From: Alphaproteobacteria bacterium
Lineage (GTDB): Bacteria > Pseudomonadota > Alphaproteobacteria > JAEULC01
DNA: 36,706 bases
NCBI GenBank assembly: GCA_020846275.1
Contig: JADLEG010000083.1
Location: 1-36,706 of the forward strand
Direction of reading: 5' to 3'
Under the pieces are notes generated by a model, which saw only the letters and a program-made list of their open reading frames with translations, made no database searches and had not been told where the DNA came from. Position 1 is the first letter of the stretch. Every line of letters begins with the position of its first letter. Shown piece by piece: positions 8,810-16,294 of this stretch. The position numbers and the translations under genes are program-made.

Positions 8810-9349
8810 TCAGGCGGCCTCGGCAATGGTGGTGAAGATGAACTGGTCGTATTCCATCTTCTGCTCGCGCAGGAAGGCGACCAGCATGTCGTGCGACGCC
8901 TGCATGCCCTGCCGCCGGTCGGCATGGCGGTTCTCCTCCGCCAACAGCTTGGCGTAGAGCCGCTCGACCTGCGCCACCGCGGCGCGATCGGGCACGCGAC
9001 GGTTGGAATGATAGCCGACGATCCCGCCGCGCGAGTCGAAGCTTGGCGTGGCGTGCGCGAGGACCCAGTAGTGGTCGCCGTTCTTCGCCATGTTCTTCAC
9101 GTAGGCGAATATCTCCTTGCCGGATTCCAGCGTGTCCCAGAGCAGCTTGAACACGCAGCGCGGCATGTCGGGATGGCGCACGATGCTGTGCGGCTGGCCG
9201 AGCAGCTCGCTCTCCGTGTAGAGCCCTACCTTGCAGAAGACGTCGTTGACGTAAGTTAGCCGGCCCTTCGTGTCGGTCTTGCTGACGATGATCTCGTCGT
9301 CCGCGAAGGTGCGTTCCTTGTTGGTCGGTTCGACAGCATACTTGCTCAC
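8810..9349 (-). CDS. PAS-domain protein, Aer-like sensor half
   Basis: Probable cytoplasmic PAS sensor, 179 aa. The PAS core at about 15-120 has the Aer pattern: DEIIVSKTDTKGRLTYVNDVF, then GQPHSIVRHPDMPRCVFKLLW and GDHYWVLAHATPSFDSRGGI, followed by GYHSNRRVP. RHPDMP is the hallmark of FAD-binding PAS domains in the aerotaxis receptor Aer. The C-terminal third is helical and charged, without membrane segments. GTG at 9349 is preferred because GGAG lies about six bases before it; an in-frame ATG at 9412 would add 21 Arg/Gly-rich residues without a clear site. It is followed by the soluble chemoreceptor, suggesting a two-gene Aer system. FAD binding is inferred from the motif only. Confidence 0.85.
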   Translation of the reverse strand: MSKYAVEPTNKERTFADDEIIVSKTDTKGRLTYVNDVFCKVGLYTESELLGQPHSIVRHPDMPRCVFKLLWDTLESGKEIFAYVKNMAKNGDHYWVLAHATPSFDSRGGIVGYHSNRRVPDRAAVAQVERLYAKLLAEENRHADRRQGMQASHDMLVAFLREQKMEYDQFIFTTIAEAA

Positions 9350-9614
9350 GGGAATTCTCCTGGCGTCTGCGCCGACGTTTCGTCGCGCGCCAGGAGATTG
9401 AGTCTTACCCATGAAGAAGTTATTAATATATCATCGAGCCATCCGAAGGATTTAGCTTCTATACTTTGGTCGTATTGCGCTCCGGGCACCCACAATGAAT
9501 TCACGACCGGCATGCTTAGCCCACGGCATCGACCGATACTTTGGAACAGCTGACTGTACAAAAGGATAGATTGCCGGCCGGCCAATCCAGCCGGCGGCAG
9601 GCCCGCCTCGCAAG

Positions 9615-10685
9615 CTAGCCGGCGCGCGCCTGCTTCTTCATGCCGGCCGGGTCCATTCCCAGGCTCGCGCCGGCGCTGACGATGTTGCCCCAGGTGATGT
9701 CGTCGAGCGGCACGCCGTCGCGCAGGCGCTCTGCGCGGTTCAGCCGCTCGGGATCGCCGGGCAGCATGACCGGCTTGCCGGGATCGGCCGCCGGCGAGTC
9801 GAGAAGCCATTTGATGAAGGCGTCGGCCTCCTCGTGGACATAGGATTTGTCGCCTGTGGGCGACGGGTTGAGGATGATCGACAGCATGTTGTTGAGCACG
9901 CGCTCGTCGCGGCGCTCGTGGCGGTTGGTGCCGCCGCCCGACAGGATGCCGGCGAGGAACTCGCAGAACACGGCGATGCCATATCCCTTGTGCTCGCCCA
10001 TCGGCGTCAGCGCGCCGCGCGGCGTGGTATAGAGATCGGAAGGCCGGCGCGTCGGCCTGCCCTTGTTGTCGATCAAGGCGCCTTCCGGCAATTCGACGCC
10101 CTTGTTCAGCGCGACCTTGACCTTGCCTTCCGCCAGCTTCGACGTCGCCATGTCGAGGATGACGTGCTTTCCGTCCGGCCGCGGCAGGCCGGCGGAAAAC
10201 GGGTTGGTCGAGATCCGCGCGTCGGTGCCGCCGAACGGCGCGACGATCGCGCCGGCGCCGACCACGTTGACGAAATGGATCGACACGAACCCGGCCTCCG
10301 CGCATTGCTCGGTCCAGTCGCCGATGCGCCCCAGGTGGCTGGAGTGGCGCAGCGCCACTACGCCCACGCCGCTGCGCTTGGCCTTGTCGATGCCGATCGC
10401 CATCGCCTCCTCGCCGATCACCTGGCCGAAGCCGCACTGGCCATCGACCACCACCAGCACGGCCGTGTCGACCACGATCTTGGCATGCTGGTTCAGCGCC
10501 ACGCCGCCGCCGCGCACCATTTCGAGGTAGGTCGGAATGCGCACGACGCCATGGGAGTCATGACCGACGAGGTTGGCGTCGACGAGGCGCTTGGCGACCG
10601 TGCCGGCCTCCGTCTCGTTGCAGCCGGCGCGATGGAAGATCTCGGCGATGATGCGGCGCAGAGCGTCGGCTTGGATACGGACCAT
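9615..10685 (-). CDS. Ldh-family (malate/L-lactate/sulfolactate dehydrogenase type) NAD(P)-dependent oxidoreductase
   Basis: Oxidises 2-hydroxy acids or related compounds with NAD(P)+, or the reverse. The 356-aa product (ATG at 10685, AAGGAA about ten bases upstream) shows the family signature GHDSHGVVRIPTYLEMV near residue 40, the nucleotide-site segment RHSSHLGRIGDWTEQ, NPFSAGLP, DMATSKLAEGKV and EHKGYGIAVFCEFLAG. This is the Ldh_2/MDH fold, unrelated to classical LDH. Substrates in the family range from malate and ureidoglycolate to sulfolactate, so the substrate cannot be read from sequence. It is last of the four-gene operon with SDR, HD protein and PhyH oxygenase, 36 nt after the SDR. 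A TTG at 10718 is in frame but less likely as start. Confidence 0.88.
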   Translation of the reverse strand: MVRIQADALRRIIAEIFHRAGCNETEAGTVAKRLVDANLVGHDSHGVVRIPTYLEMVRGGGVALNQHAKIVVDTAVLVVVDGQCGFGQVIGEEAMAIGIDKAKRSGVGVVALRHSSHLGRIGDWTEQCAEAGFVSIHFVNVVGAGAIVAPFGGTDARISTNPFSAGLPRPDGKHVILDMATSKLAEGKVKVALNKGVELPEGALIDNKGRPTRRPSDLYTTPRGALTPMGEHKGYGIAVFCEFLAGILSGGGTNRHERRDERVLNNMLSIILNPSPTGDKSYVHEEADAFIKWLLDSPAADPGKPVMLPGDPERLNRAERLRDGVPLDDITWGNIVSAGASLGMDPAGMKKQARAG

Positions 10686-10721
10686 CGAGGACGGGTTCCT
10701 TCGTTCGTTCTTGTCCAAGGT

Positions 10722-11426
10722 TCAGATCGAGCGGGTGATGCCGCCGTCGACCCGCAGGTTCTGGCCGGTGATGTAGCCGCCGCCGTCGGACACCAGGAAG
10801 GCCACGGTCTTGGCGATCTCCTTGACCGTCCCGTAGCGGTGCATCGGAATCTGCTGCACCCGCTTCTCGTTCAGCGGCAGGCTGTCGATGAAGCCCGGCA
10901 GCAGGTTGTTCATGCGGATGTTCTTCGTCGCGTACTGGTCCGAGTAGAGCTTGCAGAAGCTGGCCAGCGCCGCGCGCATGCAACACGAGATGGGAAACAC
11001 CGGATCGGGCTCGAACGCAGCGAAGGTCGAGATGTTGACGATCGAACCGCCGCCCTGTTTTTCCATCGCAGGCGTCACCAGCCGGCTGAGGCGAATGACG
11101 TTGAGCATGGTCATGTCGAGGCCGCGATGCCAGGCCTGGTCGTCGATGTCGAGCAGCGGCCCCTTGGGCGGATGAGCGGCGCTGTTCACCAGCGCATCGA
11201 TGCGCCCGAACTTGTCGAGCGTTCCCTTGACCGCGCGCTCCAGCACCGCCGGATCGGCATAGTCGCCGGTGAAGCCGATGCCGCCCAACCCCTTGCCCAG
11301 CGCCTCGCCCTTGCCGGAGTGCGACTGCACCGCGACCTTGTAGCCCTGCTCGGCCAGTTCGCGCGCGCAGGCCGCGCCCATGCCGCTGCCCGCCGCCGTC
11401 AGCAGCGCGACCTTCGTCTCTGCCAT
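10722..11426 (-). CDS. SDR-family protein with substituted catalytic residues
   Basis: Short-chain dehydrogenase/reductase fold, 234 aa. The cofactor-binding half looks sound: TAAGSGMG at 10-17 stands for TGxxxGxG and NSAA at 81-84 for NNAG. The C-terminus is also typical (GGGYITGQNLRVDGG). The active site is not: aligning by the usual spacing of 13 and 4 residues, Ser-Tyr-Lys becomes Thr134-Ser147-Arg151, in the segment FPISCCMRAALASF where YxxSKAAL is expected. The protein may use a different chemistry, bind nucleotide without catalysis, or belong to a divergent SDR subfamily with PGFIDSLP, also seen here. It lies 14 nt after the HD gene and 36 nt before the Ldh gene, so it is in their operon. 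Confidence 0.88.
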   Translation of the reverse strand: MAETKVALLTAAGSGMGAACARELAEQGYKVAVQSHSGKGEALGKGLGGIGFTGDYADPAVLERAVKGTLDKFGRIDALVNSAAHPPKGPLLDIDDQAWHRGLDMTMLNVIRLSRLVTPAMEKQGGGSIVNISTFAAFEPDPVFPISCCMRAALASFCKLYSDQYATKNIRMNNLLPGFIDSLPLNEKRVQQIPMHRYGTVKEIAKTVAFLVSDGGGYITGQNLRVDGGITRSI

Positions 11427-11440
11427 GTTGCTTTCCCTTG

Positions 11441-12052
11441 CTAGTACTTTTCGCCGTAGCCGCCGTCGAGCTTGGCGTGCGCGCCCCAGGGCTCGCGCGC
11501 GAAGATGCGGCGGACCATCGGCTCGAACGCTTCGATCGGCATCGTGTCGTAGTCCGGGTCGAAGGCCATCTGGTCGTATTTGTCGCAGAAGTCGACGCAG
11601 AGCTGGAACGCCGGATGGCCGCGATACTTGTCGCGCATGTTCCGGTCCAGGCCAAAATGGTGGAAGTAGAAATAGCCCTGGAACAGCCCGTGCTGGCGGA
11701 TCATCCAGTAGGTATTCGGCCGCACATAGGCCTTGAGGATCGCGGCGGCGTAGTCCGAATGGTTGTCGCTCGCCAGCATATCGCCGAGGTCGTGCAGCAG
11801 GGCCGCCACCACGTTTTCCTCGTCGCGCCCGTCGCGATGCGCGCGCGTCGCGGTCTGCAGCGAGTGGACATAGCGGTCCACCGGTTCCCCGTAGTAGGAA
11901 ACCTTGAGCGTCTTGAGACTCTCCAGCAGCCGGTCCGGAAGCTTCTTCTGGAAATCCTTCAGGTAGCCGAACACCAAGTCGTATTCCTCCTTGGTGCCCT
12001 GATCCATGCTGCGGTAGGTAGCACGGGGCAGTTGCTTGGCATCATCCGGCAT
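11441..12052 (-). CDS. HD-domain protein, PhnZ-like mixed-valent di-iron oxygenase candidate
   Basis: 203-aa HD-domain protein. The likely metal ligands are His63, His87-Asp88 (LLHDLG), His98, His121 and Asp160. Ahead of the first ligand stands Tyr53-x-Gly55-Glu56, with Glu exactly seven residues before His63. As I recall PhnZ, its Tyr24/Glu27 lid and His34 have the same spacing, and His34 to His58 is 24 residues, as is His63 to His87 here. PhnZ oxidatively cleaves a hydroxylated phosphonate to an acid and phosphate with O2, unlike HD phosphohydrolases. The loop between HD and the third His is 11 residues shorter than in PhnZ. An aromatic-rich FQGYFYFHHFG segment follows His121. The gene is 44 nt after a PhyH oxygenase, the partner type of PhnZ and TmpB. 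Oxygenase activity and substrate are inference; an ordinary phosphohydrolase is the alternative. Confidence 0.8.
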   Translation of the reverse strand: MPDDAKQLPRATYRSMDQGTKEEYDLVFGYLKDFQKKLPDRLLESLKTLKVSYYGEPVDRYVHSLQTATRAHRDGRDEENVVAALLHDLGDMLASDNHSDYAAAILKAYVRPNTYWMIRQHGLFQGYFYFHHFGLDRNMRDKYRGHPAFQLCVDFCDKYDQMAFDPDYDTMPIEAFEPMVRRIFAREPWGAHAKLDGGYGEKY

Positions 12053-12096
12053 CGCGATCTCCCGAGGTCTCGTCTGTCAATCCTAGCATATGCGTT

Positions 12097-12957
12097 TCAA
12101 CCCACTGGCGGCGTGCCGCTGGTCATGCCGGCAAGCGCCCGGGGCGGGCGTTGCGCGCCGCGGAACAGGACGCTGGCCTGGATCTCCACCGCGCGCGTCC
12201 ACGCTGCGAGTTCGGCCGCGCCCATTTCCGCCTGCGGACGCGGATCGGCATCGAAATTGCCGAACGCGTCGTGCCCGCGCACCAGCGTCGCCGACTCGCG
12301 CGGCTCGTGCTGGTAGGCATGGGTCGGGATCATCTCGAGCAGGAACAGGATGCGGCGATCGGGCCCGAAATTCGGGTTCGAGGAATGGATCATCGCGTTG
12401 TTGAACAGCGCGGCCTCGCCGGGATCAAGCGCGAAGTCCACCGCGGTCGACCGGTCGAACGGCGCGTCGATGAACTGCTCGCGCGACAAGAGGCTGCTGG
12501 TCTGGAACGCCTCCTTGTGCGGCAGCAGCGGCCCGCGATGCGAACCGGGGATGCCGCGGATGCATCCGTTCTCGGATCGCGCGGGCGACAGGGCGACCGC
12601 GACGATGAGCACGATCGGCTTGACGTCGGCATAGGCGGTGTCCTGGTGCCAACCGGCGAAGGTCTTGCCGTCCGGCCGCTTGGCCCTCAGCGACGTGCCC
12701 CAGCACAGAAGGTCGGGCCCCAGCAAATCCTGCGTGGCATCGAGGACGCCAGGCTCGCGTATCAGTTCATCGACCCATGGGCAGATCAGATGGGCCTTCT
12801 GGTCGAGCTTGAGGCGATGCTCCGGATAGGCGGCCTCGAACGCCTCGAGCCGCTCGCGATAGTACCGGGCCCGCTCCGGCGCCATCACGCGCACCGGCGA
12901 AACGAACCCGTCGCGCGCAAAGGCGTCAACTTGAGCTGGCGAAAAAACCTTGAGCAT
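12097..12957 (-). CDS. PhyH-type Fe(II)/2-oxoglutarate-dependent oxygenase
   Basis: Hydroxylase of the phytanoyl-CoA dioxygenase family, 286 aa, cytoplasmic. The Fe(II) facial triad is His104-x-Asp106 (AGWHQDTAY) and His191 (AMIHSSNPN); Arg201 or Arg202 (GPDRRI) would bind the 2-oxoglutarate carboxylate. The N-terminal FSPAQVDAFARDGFV and the mid segment GCIRGIPGSHRGPLLPH are also typical. ATG at 12957 is preferred over the in-frame TTG at 12963; the ribosome site is weak. It leads the minus-strand operon PhyH-HD-SDR-Ldh. PhnY and TmpA, which hydroxylate phosphonates next to the carbon-phosphorus bond, are members of the same broad family and pair with HD oxygenases. The true substrate is unknown. 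Confidence 0.88.
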   Translation of the reverse strand: MLKVFSPAQVDAFARDGFVSPVRVMAPERARYYRERLEAFEAAYPEHRLKLDQKAHLICPWVDELIREPGVLDATQDLLGPDLLCWGTSLRAKRPDGKTFAGWHQDTAYADVKPIVLIVAVALSPARSENGCIRGIPGSHRGPLLPHKEAFQTSSLLSREQFIDAPFDRSTAVDFALDPGEAALFNNAMIHSSNPNFGPDRRILFLLEMIPTHAYQHEPRESATLVRGHDAFGNFDADPRPQAEMGAAELAAWTRAVEIQASVLFRGAQRPPRALAGMTSGTPPVG

Positions 12958-13113
12958 GCCCAACGTGCCCGTATCGCCGAGGAAGCAGGACTATTGCACC
13001 GGCCAGGGGCGGGTTCAAGGTCCGCTCCCTCGACCAAGAAGCCGGTGATAGGACGCATTTCGGCCGCCGCGCTTCCATTCCATCGCGCGACAAACCACTT
13101 TGGCAGCTTGCCT

Positions 13114-14136
13114 TCAGCGCATGGACTTCTTGAAGACAGCGGCGCTTTCCCGCGCATTGCCGCCAAGGGTGGGATCCGCAAGATCGGCATTCGGCCTGCC
13201 GCAGCGCACCCAGTCGGCGTCCAGTATGCCATCGCCAAAGCCTATAGGAATGCGATAGGCCCAATCACCAGGAATTTCTTGCGATGCATGAGTCCTCTCT
13301 TCGAGACGGCGCGAGTCACAGAGCGACCGCCCGATTTGATCCGCGAGCAGCTTCACCCGTGCAATCTCGGCGGGCTCGTCATGGTACCCCAAGGCGCGAC
13401 GCGCCTCTTGCAACATGAGCGTCGCGGATAAGGAGAACATGTGATAGATCAAGGCGCGGCGGCCTCGCGCCATTTCGCCGTCGATTGTGCCGTCGTCGCG
13501 GATCTCCGCGATCGTGTGCCGCCAGACCTGATCTTGATAGTCGAGCGCTTTGCGATCATGGTCGAGCAAGCCAAAGGCCGCCGCCGCCGCGCCGGACCAC
13601 GCATACAGGTTTCCACGGTTCGTGCCGCGCAGGTATGCATCCATGTTCTTGTAGTTCAAGGCACGGAGCCAAGAGAGAATCGGCCCGTCCACCGGCGAGC
13701 CCGCCGCCTTGAACTTGAGGGCCAGAACGTTCAATCCGACGATATACTGCGCCCGCTTGGCGGCGCCGTCGCGGTTATACTTCGGCGGCTCCCCGGTAAG
13801 AGCGCCGGCAAGCGCCCAGCTCTTATACGCGCCATAGGCGCAGGCAAGCACGGCCTCATTGGGTTTGCCGCCGGCGTCGACAGCTTTTTCGACGTAGCGC
13901 ATGAAATCGTCGACGCTCCGTGTGACCTCGGCGTTCTTTTGTTCGGCCTGAGGGTCGACGACGGATTGCGCGGGATCGGTATAGATGCCGACGAGTTCGA
14001 GATACATCACCGGCGCAAAGGAAGGACATCGATCGGCTTCCGCGCGTCCCACCCAGCCCAGGTTTATCGAGGCAACAAGCAGACTCACGCAGCAGACGAC
14101 AACGGCACGCTTGTGGAAGCAAAAGCCCATGTGCAT
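13114..14136 (-). CDS. Exported PL5 alginate-lyase-like protein, catalytic His missing
   Basis: 340-aa secreted protein with a signal peptide (RAVVVCCVSLLVASINLGWVGRAEA). The body matches the alpha-helical alginate lyase family PL5 (AlgL): YKSWALAGALTG, LNYKNMDAYLRGTNRGNLYAW and DGEMARGRRALIYHMFSLSA. AlgL uses Asn-His, Arg and Tyr for beta-elimination on mannuronate. At the matching spacing (47 and 7 residues) this protein has Asn176-Leu177, Arg224 and Tyr231, so the His is Leu. Lyase activity is therefore doubtful; sugar binding or a changed specificity are possible. ATG at 14136 follows GGAG by eight bases; two further upstream codon choices lack one. It starts the lower-GC stretch and is divergent from the methyltransferase gene. 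Confidence 0.75.
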   Translation of the reverse strand: MHMGFCFHKRAVVVCCVSLLVASINLGWVGRAEADRCPSFAPVMYLELVGIYTDPAQSVVDPQAEQKNAEVTRSVDDFMRYVEKAVDAGGKPNEAVLACAYGAYKSWALAGALTGEPPKYNRDGAAKRAQYIVGLNVLALKFKAAGSPVDGPILSWLRALNYKNMDAYLRGTNRGNLYAWSGAAAAAFGLLDHDRKALDYQDQVWRHTIAEIRDDGTIDGEMARGRRALIYHMFSLSATLMLQEARRALGYHDEPAEIARVKLLADQIGRSLCDSRRLEERTHASQEIPGDWAYRIPIGFGDGILDADWVRCGRPNADLADPTLGGNARESAAVFKKSMR

Positions 14137-14303
14137 GGTCGTCACTCCAACTTGACGACAGGAGAGAACGGCGCGAGCCGGCAACAATCCCGCGCTATAT
14201 TGCCTCTGGCCGCAAGGATATGGTCAAATGGCAATTGCGTGATTTGATAAATCGGTCGAAGCCATAGCACACTTATTTCGGACGAAAGTGGAAGTCACCA
14301 CGA

Positions 14304-14984
14304 ATGATCGACCAAAACTCGATTGGCCGTTGCAATATTTGCGGAGGCACCGAATTCGGCAAGGGTTTCCAGGGACGATTGAGTTCGACCGGGCGCCTGC
14401 CCGCGTGCTTGACGTGCAAGGCCACAGAACGCCACCGCATCGTCTTTTCCGTCTATAGCCACCTGCGCGGCTACCTGCGCGACAAAAGGGCTTTGCAGTT
14501 CGCGCCGGAGGGAGTGCTGAAGAAGGAGTGGTTCAAGGAATACGACTATTCCGCCTATGGCCGTCACAATTCTTATGACATGATGAATATTCCTCTGCCC
14601 GACGGCGCATTCGACCTGGTAGTTTCCAACCACGTGATCGAGCATGTTGCCGACGATGCGCGCGCGCTTGCGGAATGCCTCCGCGTCGCCGGCAAATCCG
14701 GCGTCGTGCATGTCATGGCCCCCTCCCCGACCTATCGGTACACGACCGAAGACTGGGGTTTCGCCGATCCGGCGCGCAATGAACACTATCGCGACTATGG
14801 TGCGGATATGGGACGGGATCTTTGCCGCCGCACACCGGGCAGCCATTGTGTCGGCGTCGTCGGAATCGACCCGACAACATTGGCGCCGGACATTATTTTC
14901 TTCTTCTCGCGGAATGAAGAATCATTGAGGCAGATAACGGCGCCCCTCATCCGTCAGCAATTCGGCTGCGTGGTGGTCGCATAG
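14304..14984 (+). CDS. Class I SAM-dependent methyltransferase with N-terminal Cys motif
   Basis: 226-aa protein. The N-terminus has CNICGG (about 10-15) and CLTCKATERHR (about 35-45), a likely zinc knuckle found in methyltransferases of polysaccharide and secondary-metabolite loci. The methyltransferase core follows: ALQFAPEGVLKKEWF takes the place of motif I, MMNIPLPDGAFDLVVSNHVIEHV is motif II-like (LPDxxFDLVxxxHVxEHV), then ALAECLRVAGKSGVVHVMAP. The usual GxGxG loop is weak. Base composition is less GC-rich than neighbours, hinting at transfer. The acceptor is unknown. It converges with the next gene, 9 nt apart. Confidence 0.8.
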   Translation: MIDQNSIGRCNICGGTEFGKGFQGRLSSTGRLPACLTCKATERHRIVFSVYSHLRGYLRDKRALQFAPEGVLKKEWFKEYDYSAYGRHNSYDMMNIPLPDGAFDLVVSNHVIEHVADDARALAECLRVAGKSGVVHVMAPSPTYRYTTEDWGFADPARNEHYRDYGADMGRDLCRRTPGSHCVGVVGIDPTTLAPDIIFFFSRNEESLRQITAPLIRQQFGCVVVA

Positions 14985-14993
14985 ATCCAGCGA

Positions 14994-15821
14994 TCAAGCT
15001 TGGCGCAATCCCTCCAAGGCAAATGTCAATATGCGCCCGCGACCCCTCGCCAGATCGTCGATTGCGCCGAGCATCTCGGCCGCGACAACGGGCTCGAAGC
15101 CGTTCGCATAGTGGTTGACATCCACCAAAGCCGCTTGCTGGCCGTGTCTCATGATTGCCGGCGCCGTCTCATAGACCAGATCGCCTGACGAAGCAGCGTA
15201 GTTCCGCAGTGTCCTTGTCAGCCGGTCGCGCTCGGGGAACCGCATGCCGTCATCACGCGGAACGTTGAAATGGTCCACGAAGACGATTGGGCCAGAGATG
15301 CGCTCCCCGATCTCGATGAGATCAAGGAACAGTTCGTCGTCTGTCTGCATCGTCAAGGTGGTTTCAACGAAAAGGTCACGATAGAAGTGGGGCATCTCGA
15401 ACTCACGCAGAAAGTTGCCGTTGCGCGAGCCCAGCGGAACTTTGAGACGATCCGACAGGATGTCGGGATGCAGGCCCAACTCCCTGCTCTTTATTCTGAA
15501 TTGATCGAGGTGCAGGTGCCAATCCCTGTAGCGGAGTTGCTTGTGCGTCGAAATTTCGACCACCGACACTTCGTGCGGGCTCGACGCCAGATCGAAAATC
15601 ATAGACGTTGTGTCAGGCTTTACGTTGCCCGTGCCGACGACGAGATCGAAGAGCTCCGCCGGAATTTCTCGGCCATCCAGCACGTCCAGGTACTGCAGGC
15701 ATTCTCGGGCCGAATGGGTAAACCAGTGACAATTGCCGTTCGCAATCCTCACCAGCCCATTGTCCTGCGCCCACCGCAGCGGCCGATGCACGCGACAACT
15801 GCCTACGACAAAGACATCCAA
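14994..15821 (-). CDS. Unknown protein with N-terminal GSCR motif
   Basis: About 275 aa, no signal peptide or membrane segment. It begins LDVFVVGSCRVHRPLRW: a beta-strand then Gly-Ser-Cys, reminiscent of GSCFA/WcbI/SGNH-like proteins, in which Ser or Cys after the first strand is a nucleophile. A late DVNHYANGF could supply a His. Function is not recognised. There is no ATG near the N-terminus; TTG at 15821 is chosen because GGAGA lies six bases ahead, while TTG at 15827 would touch that site. The neighbouring methyltransferase suggests a cell-surface or glycan modification role, but that is a guess. AT-rich DNA lies directly upstream. Confidence 0.65.
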   Translation of the reverse strand: MDVFVVGSCRVHRPLRWAQDNGLVRIANGNCHWFTHSARECLQYLDVLDGREIPAELFDLVVGTGNVKPDTTSMIFDLASSPHEVSVVEISTHKQLRYRDWHLHLDQFRIKSRELGLHPDILSDRLKVPLGSRNGNFLREFEMPHFYRDLFVETTLTMQTDDELFLDLIEIGERISGPIVFVDHFNVPRDDGMRFPERDRLTRTLRNYAASSGDLVYETAPAIMRHGQQAALVDVNHYANGFEPVVAAEMLGAIDDLARGRGRILTFALEGLRQA

Positions 15822-16016
15822 CGCCAATCTCCAAATTCAAACTAATATTGAATACAATTCAGGCAGTCCTTGGCGATAACATCAATTACTTTATCGAATC
15901 TTAATCAAGCATATCATGCTGCTTGTCCGTCAAGCCGGGGCCAATTTGTGACGCACCGACCGGCGCTGCTGGCGCGGGGCACCCAATCCGTGTCAAACCC
16001 TTGGTTTCGTTGGCGT
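15822..16016. other. AT-rich intergenic region before tRNA-Ser
   Basis: 195 nt with no convincing gene. The first 90 bases are markedly AT-rich (for example aatattgaatacaattcagg and atcaattactttatcgaatc) and should hold the promoter of the minus-strand GSCR gene and, further right, that of the tRNA. I could not fix a confident -35/-10 pair. Confidence 0.5.
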
Positions 16017-16106
16017 GGATGGGTGGCCGAGCGGTTTAAGGCACCGGTCTTGAAAACCGGCACGGGGGAAACCCCGTCGTGGGTTCGAATCCCACCCCAT
16101 CCGCCA
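16017..16106 (+). tRNA. tRNA-Ser (anticodon TGA)
   Basis: Full cloverleaf: acceptor GGATGGG (16017-16023) pairs with CCCATCC before G and encoded CCA at 16104-16106. The anticodon stem loop is accggtCTTGAAAaccgg with TGA, decoding UCA/UCG. A long variable arm (cacgggggaaaccccgtc) marks a class II serine tRNA. The T arm is gtgggTTCGAATcccac. Confidence 0.97.
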
Positions 16107-16124
16107 GATACCGCTTGGAAAACG

Positions 16125-16158
16125 AAAGCGGGCGCGCAGGGGGATGCGCGCCCGCTTT
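16125..16158 (+). terminator. Perfect 14-bp hairpin after tRNA-Ser
   Basis: aaagcgggcgcgca (16125-16138) pairs perfectly with tgcgcgcccgcttt (16145-16158) over a 6-nt G-rich loop, 18 nt past the tRNA. The T-run is short (only ttt ending the stem), so it is a terminator by stem strength and position. Confidence 0.75.
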
Positions 16159-16294
16159 GCAGATAAGGCCCGGGGTAGACCGTCGGCGCATGGCCCGGAG
16201 CCGTCGGCCCTTCGATGGAGAGCAAACGCCCGTCCCCCGATCTCGTTCCCTCCGTCCCGCGGGAACGCTGCGCTGCAACAAACGTTGTGCGCAT

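Noticed and set aside
9834..11444. 536-residue plus-strand open frame opposite the Ldh and SDR genes
   Set aside because: Shadow frame; the minus-strand proteins have full family motifs.
12958..13113. Pho box upstream of the PhyH-HD operon
   Set aside because: No CTGTCAT-like direct repeat found on either strand of this gap.
16017..16106. tRNA-Ser as attachment site of an integrated element
   Set aside because: No integrase gene and no repeated copy of the tRNA 3' end were seen; the low-GC block is on the 5' side.
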